Origin: DASZHJ01 sp035581425
GTDB taxonomy: Bacteria; Pseudomonadota; Alphaproteobacteria; ATCC43930; CGMCC-115725
Length of the DNA stretch: 27,867 bases
Direction of reading: 5' to 3'
Assembly (NCBI GenBank): GCA_035581425.1
Contig: DATJVP010000153.1
Coordinates: forward strand, 1-27,867
Program-made: the position numbers and the translations under genes
Notes under the pieces: generated by a model
The model's database searches: none
Seen by the model: only the letters and a program-made list of their open reading frames with translations
What the model was told of the DNA's origin: nothing
Shown here: one piece after another, positions 22,503 to 27,867 of the stretch
Numbering within the stretch: position 1 is the stretch's first letter
How the letters are laid out: each line of letters begins with the position of its first letter

Positions 22503-24404
22503 TCAACCGCGGAAGCCGAAGTAATTCGGCAGGTACAACGCAAACCAAGGCACGAAGGCGACGATCAAAAGACCCAAGACGATGACGACGAGGTAAGGGA
22601 TCATCGCGCGCGAGGCCGCCTCGACGTCCGAACGCATGACCGCGCAGCAGACGTAGAAGCCGACGCCCGCGAGCGGCATGAACCCGCCGATCCCCATCGC
22701 GATGATCAGCACCAGCGCATAGTGGATGCCGCTCAAGCCGAGCTTCGCAGCGATCGGCAGCAGGAGCGGCGCCAGCACGTTGAGCGAGGGAAGACCTTCG
22801 AGCAGCACGCCCACGACGATGAGGAGCAGGATCGAGGCCACCATGAAGATCGCCCGGCTGTCGCCGATCGCGTGCAGGAGCTCGACGAGACGCTGCGGCA
22901 GATAGGCCACCGTGAGGCTCCAGGAGAAGCCGGAGGCGGCGGCAAAGATGAAGAGCAGCACGCCCGTTAGCGCCGCCGTGTCGGAGACCGCGCGCAGCAC
23001 GCCCCGGAGATCGAGCACGCGATAGACCGCGAGGGCGAGGAAGAGGCCGTAGAGGACGGCGAAGCTCGCGACCTCCGTCGGTGTCGCGATCCCCAGGAGG
23101 ATGCCCGCGAGCAACATCGCGGGCATCAGCAGCGGCAGCACCGCGCCGAGGCCCGCGCGCAGCATCGTCCCGGTCGAGGCCCTCGGCAGCGGCGGCGTTC
23201 CGGAGCGCCGCGCGCGCCAGTAGATGAGGATCATCAGGCAGACCATCATCACCGCCGCCGGAATCATGCCGCCGATGAAGAGAGCGGCGAGCGAGACGTT
23301 GGTGATCGAGCCCACGATCAGCATCGCGATGCTCGGCGGCACCGTCTCGCCCATGACGGCGGAGGCCGCGAGCACGGCAGCACCCTCGGCAGCACCATGA
23401 CGCTGGCGGAGCTGGTCGCGCATCACCGTGCCGACCGCCGCGACATCGGCGGGCTTCGAGCCCGAGAGGCCGGAGACAACGTACATGCTGAGCACGGTCA
23501 CCTGGAGGAGCCCCCCGCGGACGTGGCCCACCGCGGCGTGGACGAAGCGGACGAGGCGCAAGCTGATGCCGCCGCGCTCCATGACGAGGCCCGCGAAGAT
23601 AAAGAAGGGCACGGCGAGGAGAATGTAGTTCCCGGTGCCGTTCACCATGCTCTGCGGAAGCACGAGCATGGTGCCCGCGCCGCTCGCCCAGAGATACGTC
23701 GCCGTCGCGAGGATGAGCACGAAGCCCACGGGAACGCCCGCGAGGATCGCCACCAGGAAGAAGACGAGCGCCGCCGCGATGGCGCCGTCGCCTGCGAGCA
23801 AGGGCTGCCAACTCGTGTGCGTCGCCGCAAGGAGCGCCAGCACCGCCGCGATTGCGAGACCGGCGGCGAGCGCCACCCGCCCGTGCTCGCGCCGGAGATG
23901 GTCGAGCGCGTAGAGCGCGATGAGCGCCATTCCCGCCGGGAGCGGGAGCGCGATGAGCGGCGCCGGAAGCTGGAGGATCGGCGTGGTCTCGCTCCAGCTT
24001 AGCGAGATGAAGTCGATGGACGCCACTCCCGCGAGCGCGACCGCGAGCAGCACCAGCACGTCTGCGGAAGCGAGCATTGCCGCAGCGGCTCGGGGCGGGA
24101 GCAAGTTGAGCACGATCCGCACGAAGGCGTGCTCGCGGCGACGATAGGCGACCGCGCCGCCGATGAAGGCGAGGATCGATAGCGCGAGGCGGGCGACCTC
24201 GTCGGACCAGAGGAAGGAGTGATGGAGCCAGGTCCGCGCCGCGACGTTCGCGAGCACGATCGCGAGCTCGCCCAGCAGCGCCACCGCGACCAGGGTCTCC
24301 GCGAGGCCGTCGACGACCTCGAGCGCGGCGGCGCCCAAGCCCTTTGCACGCGTGGCTCTATTTGTCTGGTCATCGTACAACACGGCCGATACTATTTCAT
24401 CCAT
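22503..24404 (-). CDS. Fused TRAP permease (DctQ small subunit + DctM large subunit)
   Basis: 633-residue inner-membrane protein. The first 180 residues are a DctQ-like four-helix subunit (ARTWLHHSFLWSDEVARLAL, YRRREHAFVRI). After a connecting helix, residues 200-633 are DctM with GVPVGFVLILATATYLW, VPFFIFAGLVMERGGIS and MGETVPPSIAMLIVGS. Fusions of Q and M are known in the family. It forms an operon with the DctP protein downstream. I prefer the ATG at 24404, but its ribosome site is poor (GGGGA directly before it); an in-frame TTG 15 bases earlier and internal starts closer to the first helix are possible. It diverges from the SDR gene, whose promoter overlaps its 5' end. Confidence 0.93.
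   Translation of the reverse strand: MDEIVSAVLYDDQTNRATRAKGLGAAALEVVDGLAETLVAVALLGELAIVLANVAARTWLHHSFLWSDEVARLALSILAFIGGAVAYRRREHAFVRIVLNLLPPRAAAAMLASADVLVLLAVALAGVASIDFISLSWSETTPILQLPAPLIALPLPAGMALIALYALDHLRREHGRVALAAGLAIAAVLALLAATHTSWQPLLAGDGAIAAALVFFLVAILAGVPVGFVLILATATYLWASGAGTMLVLPQSMVNGTGNYILLAVPFFIFAGLVMERGGISLRLVRFVHAAVGHVRGGLLQVTVLSMYVVSGLSGSKPADVAAVGTVMRDQLRQRHGAAEGAAVLAASAVMGETVPPSIAMLIVGSITNVSLAALFIGGMIPAAVMMVCLMILIYWRARRSGTPPLPRASTGTMLRAGLGAVLPLLMPAMLLAGILLGIATPTEVASFAVLYGLFLALAVYRVLDLRGVLRAVSDTAALTGVLLFIFAAASGFSWSLTVAYLPQRLVELLHAIGDSRAIFMVASILLLIVVGVLLEGLPSLNVLAPLLLPIAAKLGLSGIHYALVLIIAMGIGGFMPLAGVGFYVCCAVMRSDVEAASRAMIPYLVVIVLGLLIVAFVPWFALYLPNYFGFRG
24367..24395 (+). promoter_or_regulatory. 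Candidate promoter of the SDR gene
   Basis: TGGTCA (24367-24372, 4/6 to the -35 consensus) and TACTAT (24390-24395) are separated by 17 bases, about 50 bases before the SDR start. They lie in a short AT-richer patch that also covers the first codons of the divergent TRAP permease, so both units could be controlled together. Confidence 0.35.
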
Positions 24405-24445
24405 TCCCCGCGGGGTCAACGCGACAGGAGGCCGGAGAGAGGCCG

Positions 24446-25252
24446 ATGACGGACTATCGAGAGCTCTTCGATCTGACGGGGCGGAAGGCGCTGGTGCTGG
24501 GTGCGGGCTCGGGCATCGGCAGGGCCTCCGCGGAGGCGATGGCGGCGCTCGGCGCCGAGCTCCACTGCGCCGATCTCGATTTGGCTGCGGCGGAGGCGAC
24601 GGCGAAGGCGATCGTTACGGCCGGAGGTGCTGCCTCAGCCTCGCGCGCGGATGCCGCCGATGCCCGCGACGTGGAGGCGCTCGTGAAGCGCGCACGGACG
24701 AGCCTCGGCCGGATCGACATCGCCGTGACCACGCCCGGGATCAACATTCGAAAGCTCGTGCTCGACTACACGGAGGCGGAGTTCGACCGCATCGTCGCCC
24801 TCAATCTCAAAGGCACCTTTCTTTTCTTCCAGGCGGTGGGGCGAGCAATGGTGGCGCAGCGGGGCGGCAGCATCATCGCCTGCTCCTCGATCCGCGCCGC
24901 CACCATCGAGCCCGGCCTTGCGATCTACGGCGCGACCAAGGCCGCGATCTCGCTGCTGGTGAAGGGCTTCGCCGCGGAAGTCGGGGGAGCGGGCGTGCGC
25001 GTCAACGCGATCGCGCCGGGCGTCATCGAGACCGCCCTCACCGCGCCCATCAAGCATCGGCCGGACATCCACGCGGCCTATGCCAAGCACACGGTGCTCG
25101 GGCGCTGGGGCGAGGCATCGGAGGTCGCGAGCGCCGTCGCCTTCCTCGCCTCCGACGCGGCGAGCTACATCAGCGGCACGACGCTCTTCATCGACGCCGG
25201 CTGGACCGCCATCGACGGCCCGCCCACAGGGCTCACGCAGACGGCTCGGTGA
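24446..25252 (+). CDS. Short-chain dehydrogenase/reductase
   Basis: 268-residue classical SDR, a soluble NAD(P)-dependent oxidoreductase for hydroxyl/carbonyl interconversion. It shows the cofactor motif GAGSGIG (19-25), an acidic residue at the end of strand 2 (CADLD) that favours NAD, the serine in ACSSIRA and the catalytic pair Y161-x3-K165 in YGATK. The usual NNAG structural motif reads TTPGIN. The C-terminus has GTTLFIDAGWTAIDG, normal for the family. The ATG at 24446 has GGAGAGAGG upstream; the longer open frame crosses the promoter and is rejected. Divergence from the TRAP genes suggests that it oxidises the imported hydroxy acid or a derivative (inference). Confidence 0.92.
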   Translation: MTDYRELFDLTGRKALVLGAGSGIGRASAEAMAALGAELHCADLDLAAAEATAKAIVTAGGAASASRADAADARDVEALVKRARTSLGRIDIAVTTPGINIRKLVLDYTEAEFDRIVALNLKGTFLFFQAVGRAMVAQRGGSIIACSSIRAATIEPGLAIYGATKAAISLLVKGFAAEVGGAGVRVNAIAPGVIETALTAPIKHRPDIHAAYAKHTVLGRWGEASEVASAVAFLASDAASYISGTTLFIDAGWTAIDGPPTGLTQTAR

Positions 25253-25274
25253 CGGCCCTGAAAAAGGAAAGATC

Positions 25275-25468
25275 TTGAACCGCCAAGACGCCAAGTTCTT
25301 TCTCGCGGCGAAGCCGCAACTAGTCCCCTGCTTCCTGCGCGCGACCTCTGCGACCCCCGCGCGATTCCTTCGCGCAAAGGCTACGGGGGATGCGCGGAGG
25401 ACGCTGTAAAGTGATTTGCGGCTTCGCCGCGAGGATGAACTTGGTGCCTTGGCGTCTTGGCGGTTCAA
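25275..25468. repeat. Long palindromic intergenic repeat, possible bidirectional terminator
   Basis: A 194-base element bounded by perfect 21-base inverted repeats (25275-25295 and 25448-25468; left arm begins TTGAACCGCCAAGACGCC). Just inside is a second perfect pair of 18 bases, CTCGCGGCGAAGCCGCAA at 25302-25319 against 25416-25433. The centre has further pairing potential (CCCCCG and CGGGGG near 25354 and 25384). It lies exactly between the stops of the convergent SDR and CmcJ-like genes. From memory, similar CGCCAAGACGCCAAG palindromes recur between genes in several bacterial genomes. It has no coding content. It may be a MITE-like repeat that also ends transcription from both sides. Confidence 0.8.
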
Positions 25469-25469
25469 A

Positions 25470-26297
25470 TTACTCCGCGAAGAAGCCGAAGGCGCGGACT
25501 TCGATGCTCTCGCGGGGTGGGGCGCCGGCGGGGGTGGTGGGATCGTCGAAGGCGGAGTGCAGCGAGAAGCGCGCGCGGCCATCGCGCTCGCTGTCGTAGC
25601 ACTTGATGAGGATCGCTTCATCCGGCGTCATGCGCGGGAAGTAGAACCAGCGCTGGGAGGGATTGAAGACGCCGTAATAAATCTCGCCCACGCGGTCGGC
25701 ATAGACGAGATCGACGGGCGCGAGATCGCCCGGGGCGAGGCTCTGCGCGTCTGCGAGCGCGAGCGGCGCTTCCAGCACGGGGCCGCGGATCGGCCGCCAC
25801 ACGTTGATCTCGACGAAGCGATGCCGGAGCTTCTCCTCCGAGCGCTCGCCCAGGAGCTCGCGCACGCGCTGCGGCCCGGATTTGTCGGTGTAGTCGTTGT
25901 GCACCATGCGAACGGGCTGGCGCAGACCGCGCTCGATCGCGCGCTCGGCCGAGCGGATCGTATGGTCGAAGACGACGACTTCAGCCGCGCCCGTCGTCTC
26001 CGCAACAAGGCGCTCGACCTCGGGATAGTAGACGGTACGGATCTGGTTCTCGTCGAGGAAGTCCGTGACGGCGCTCGGGCGGCGCACCAGACGGAAGCCT
26101 TCCCGCTCCAGCGAGAGCGAGCCCGCGAAGGGCCGGCCGTCGCGGATGCGCGTGGGAAAGCTTCCGTAGTTGCCCGTGCGCCTCACCTCGCCCGTTCCGG
26201 GCGGGGGGTTGTAGGTCGCGGCCTTCACCTTGGTATCCGCGAGGAACACCAGCGGCGCCACCACTTCGTCGCGAAGCTGCGTGGTCACGGTTTCCAT
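25470..26297 (-). CDS. CmcJ/NvfI-family oxygenase or methoxylase-related protein
   Basis: 275-residue protein of the CmcJ/NvfI/AsaB family, relatives of the cephamycin 7-alpha-methoxylation protein CmcJ and of fungal Fe(II)/2-oxoglutarate oxygenases and desaturases. Family hallmarks are HNDYTDKSG (H133-x-D135), NVWRPIRGPVLEAPLALAD (166-183) and RARFSLHSAFDDP with H247, which together supply a 2-His-1-Asp iron site and an arginine for the co-substrate. Length is normal. The ATG at 26297 has GGGGAGG upstream. It lies 15 bases after a DUF1127 gene in the same operon and about 330 bases from the divergent LysR regulator. Substrate unknown; family members act in secondary metabolism, which is unusual for a lone bacterial gene. 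Confidence 0.82.
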   Translation of the reverse strand: METVTTQLRDEVVAPLVFLADTKVKAATYNPPPGTGEVRRTGNYGSFPTRIRDGRPFAGSLSLEREGFRLVRRPSAVTDFLDENQIRTVYYPEVERLVAETTGAAEVVVFDHTIRSAERAIERGLRQPVRMVHNDYTDKSGPQRVRELLGERSEEKLRHRFVEINVWRPIRGPVLEAPLALADAQSLAPGDLAPVDLVYADRVGEIYYGVFNPSQRWFYFPRMTPDEAILIKCYDSERDGRARFSLHSAFDDPTTPAGAPPRESIEVRAFGFFAE

Positions 26298-26312
26298 GGT
26301 CCGGGCCTCCCC

Positions 26313-26516
26313 TCAAGCGCGCCAGAACGGCTTTTCGACCTCAACATAGATGTCCGAAACCGAGAGTCCGAGGTCCTTAAGGTCGCGCGCATCCATCTGC
26401 GCCAGAAGCCTCCGCCCGCGCTGGCGCTCGCGCCAGACCTCGAAGCGCTCGAAAAGCCGTGAAAGCGTGCCGAAGCCATGAGAATTTATCTCCGATTGCA
26501 GGGCCAGGATGGTCAT
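26313..26516 (-). CDS. DUF1127 (YjiS-like) small protein
   Basis: 67-residue protein ending in a DUF1127 domain, RFEVWRERQRGRRLLAQMDA then RDLKDLGLSVSDIYVEVEKP; the RxLAxMDxRxLxDxGLS pattern is diagnostic. Small proteins of this family in alphaproteobacteria have been linked to RNA binding and to phosphate and carbon metabolism. The ATG at 26516 has AAGGAG with a 7-base gap, which rejects a longer frame that runs into the LysR promoter. It is the first gene of a two-gene operon with the CmcJ-like oxygenase; pairing with this enzyme family is unusual. A role in stability or translation of the operon mRNA is conceivable (inference). Confidence 0.9.
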   Translation of the reverse strand: MTILALQSEINSHGFGTLSRLFERFEVWRERQRGRRLLAQMDARDLKDLGLSVSDIYVEVEKPFWRA

Positions 26517-26600
26517 GGCGAAACTCCTTCTCTTTCGTTCTGTTGGTGAAAGAATGAGCCCCGCGCACAGGAGCCGCAAACGACACTTTGTCCACCTTTC

Positions 26601-26617
26601 CATGAGATAAATTCATG
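26601..26617. promoter_or_regulatory. LysR-type (T-N11-A) dyad in the divergent promoter
   Basis: CATGA-GATAAAT-TCATG is a 17-base dyad with perfect 5-base arms and contains the T-N11-A core of LysR-family boxes. It sits 14 bases upstream of the LysR ATG and 84 bases upstream of the DUF1127 ATG, a place fitting autorepression and activation of the divergent operon. A TAATAT -10-like element follows at 26619-26624. Confidence 0.5.
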
Positions 26618-26631
26618 CTAATATCGCTCGT

Positions 26632-27540
26632 ATGGCGATCGGACTTCCCTCGCTCAATGGTTTGCGCGCCTTCGAGGCGGCGGCGCGTCACTTGAGCTTC
26701 ACGCGTGCGGCCGCGGAGCTGAATGTCACGCAGACCGCGATCAGCCATCAGATCCGGCGGCTCGAGACGCAGCTCGGACTCCGCCTCTTCCACCGCCGCA
26801 ACCGCGCGCTGGCGCTCACACCGGAGGCGCAGGCCTATCTGCCGGCGGTGCGCGCGGCCTTCGAGGATTTGCGCGAGGCGACGGAGCGGCTCCGGCGTCG
26901 CGAGCGGCAGAGCGTCCTCACCGTCAGCACCATGGCCTCGCTCGCGGCGAAGTGGCTGCTGCCGCGCGTCGCGGGGTTCCAGGACGCCAATCCCGGCATC
27001 GAGGTGCGCCTCACGGCCTCGACCCATCTCGTCGATTTCCGCCGCGAGGAGATCGACATGGCGATCCGTTACGGGCACGGAAGCTGGCCCGGCGTGCGCG
27101 CGGATTGGCTCATGTCCGAGGATATTTTCCCGGTCTGCAGTCCCGCGCTCCTCCAGGGGGAGCGCGCGCTCAAGCGGCCCGAGGACTTGGCGCAGCACAC
27201 GCTCATCCACAACACCGGGCTCCGCGAGGATTGGCAGCTCTGGCTCACCGCCGCTGGCTTGCCGGCGGCCTTCGCACAGAAGCGCGGCCTCGTCTTCTCC
27301 GAGAGCTTCATGGCGCTGCAAGCCGCGATCGACGGCCTCGGCGTGGCCCTCGCCCGCACGCCTTTCGTCGAAGCCGACCTCCGCGAAGGCCGCCTCATCG
27401 CTCCCTTCGACCTCGTTCTCCCGGACAAAGCCGGCTTCTACGTCGTCGCCCCCGAGGAGACCGCGGACACGCCGAAGATCAAGCTCTTCCGGGATTGGCT
27501 GGTGGCGTCGGTTGTGAAGGAGCGGGTAGGGAAGAGCTGA
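26632..27540 (+). CDS. LysR-family regulator, GcvA-like
   Basis: 302-residue LysR-type transcription factor. The N-terminal winged helix-turn-helix (SLNGLRAFEAAARHLSFTRA, then AAELNVTQTAISHQIRRLE) is of the GcvA/AmpR kind. The effector domain from about residue 92 has the GcvA-like segments WLLPRVAGFQDANPGIEVRL and IDMAIRYGHGSWPG. It is transcribed away from the DUF1127-CmcJ operon, the classical arrangement for a LysR activator and its target, with a T-N11-A dyad between. There is no Shine-Dalgarno before the ATG at 26632; a TAATAT at 26619-26624 would place transcription start at about 26631, so the mRNA may be leaderless. Effector unknown. Confidence 0.94.
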   Translation: MAIGLPSLNGLRAFEAAARHLSFTRAAAELNVTQTAISHQIRRLETQLGLRLFHRRNRALALTPEAQAYLPAVRAAFEDLREATERLRRRERQSVLTVSTMASLAAKWLLPRVAGFQDANPGIEVRLTASTHLVDFRREEIDMAIRYGHGSWPGVRADWLMSEDIFPVCSPALLQGERALKRPEDLAQHTLIHNTGLREDWQLWLTAAGLPAAFAQKRGLVFSESFMALQAAIDGLGVALARTPFVEADLREGRLIAPFDLVLPDKAGFYVVAPEETADTPKIKLFRDWLVASVVKERVGKS

Positions 27541-27657
27541 AGGCCCTGCCCTGGCGTCCGAAAAGACCGAGCACGGCGGCAAACAAGACGACCTTGTTCG
27601 TCAATGTGATACCGCGGCAGCCGCTAACGATACGGAGGTTTTCGTCTCAGCCGAGAC
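27541..27657. other. Convergent intergenic region
   Basis: 117 bases between the convergent LysR and XRE genes. A weak hairpin (AACAAG-ACGAC-CTTGTT, 27582-27598) without a T-tract is the only structure seen. Confidence 0.4.
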
Positions 27658-27867
27658 CTAAATCAGGTCGTCGACGTCCACCTCGAGTGCCGCGGCAAGG
27701 CGCTTGATGACGTTGACGGACGCCTCCCGTGCGCCGCTCTCGAGCTGCGAGAGGTAGGGCTTGCTGATGCCCACCTTGTCCGCGAGCTGCTGCTGGGTGA
27801 GCTTGCGGTACTCTCGCCAAACCCGGATCGGCTTCTCGCCCGCGATCAGGCGATGGGCGATCTCCAC
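27658..27867 (-). CDS. XRE-family antitoxin-like DNA-binding protein (5' end outside window)
   Basis: The visible 69 codons encode an XRE helix-turn-helix, RKLTQQQLADKVGISKPYLS, then QLESGAREASVNVIKRLAAA, and end in ALEVDVDDLI. The preceding RLIAGEKPIRVWREYRKL is typical of XRE antitoxins of about 90-130 residues that accompany RelE/HigB-type toxins. The first visible codon is GTG, but an edge position and the usual family length suggest that the true start lies to the right. The toxin gene, if present, should be just beyond the window. As an antitoxin it would repress its own promoter. A solitary regulator is the alternative. Confidence 0.85.
   Translation of the reverse strand: MEIAHRLIAGEKPIRVWREYRKLTQQQLADKVGISKPYLSQLESGAREASVNVIKRLAAALEVDVDDLI

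Noticed and set aside
24362..24380. TTGT...ACAA and TGGTCATCGTACAA as a GntR-type operator
   Set aside because: The half-sites do not form a consistent dyad (only 3 of 7 positions pair) and no GntR gene is present in the window.
27582..27598. AACAAG-ACGAC-CTTGTT as a terminator between lysR and the XRE gene
   Set aside because: Weak AT-containing stem without T-tract on either side; mentioned only as the sole structure in that gap.

Overview
This 27.9 kb window is GC-rich (about two-thirds G+C by eye) chromosomal DNA. Its content fits an alphaproteobacterium, probably of the Hyphomicrobiales/Rhodospirillales type: a CpaF-type ATPase, a DUF1127 protein, fused DctQM TRAP permeases, a leucine-type binding protein, an IS5/IS427-group transposase remnant and an FNR/FixK-like box. 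This assignment is inference; there is no rRNA or tRNA to anchor it. I see no CRISPR array, phage block or plasmid functions.

Layout. (1) 1-3475: an RND efflux operon on the minus strand, tetR - adaptor - RND pump (pump C-terminus cut by the window edge), with a perfect dyad operator inside the tetR promoter. (2) 3630-8569: enzymes of catabolic or redox type: a flavin amine oxidase (minus), two aldo/keto reductases of different subfamilies (plus) and an amidohydrolase (plus). (3) 8570-12347: a region unlike its surroundings, with a dispersed repeat, a frameshifted small ORF, a large exported sulfatase (minus) behind an FNR/FixK-like site centred at -41.5, a gutted IS5-family transposase and a cluster of nested dyads. 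(4) 12348-15454: a flavin monooxygenase with an N-terminal NTF2-like domain, followed by a lone leucine-type solute-binding protein without permease genes. (5) 15615-17396: a PilZ domain fused to a CpaF/TadA secretion ATPase, with no other pilus genes nearby. (6) 17393-20098: a PaaK/CapK-like adenylating enzyme diverging from an acyl-CoA dehydrogenase homologue that lacks both usual catalytic glutamates and carries the residues of 3-sulfinopropanoyl-CoA desulfinase. (7) 20248-25252: an MFS exporter, a TRAP transporter (fused DctQM plus Tat-exported DctP) and a divergent SDR dehydrogenase. (8) 25275-25468: a long palindromic repeat between convergent genes. (9) 25470-27540: a DUF1127 protein and a CmcJ/NvfI-family Fe/2OG-type oxygenase in one operon, diverging from a GcvA-like LysR regulator. 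(10) 27658-end: the C-terminus of an XRE antitoxin-like protein.

The most interesting observations are the PilZ-CpaF fusion (a possible direct c-di-GMP input to a Tad-type motor), the desulfinase residue signature, and the class II FNR/FixK-like promoter geometry in front of the sulfatase. A sulfatase and a sulfite-releasing enzyme in one window suggest use of organic sulfur, but the genes are about 7 kb apart and nothing shows that they work together.
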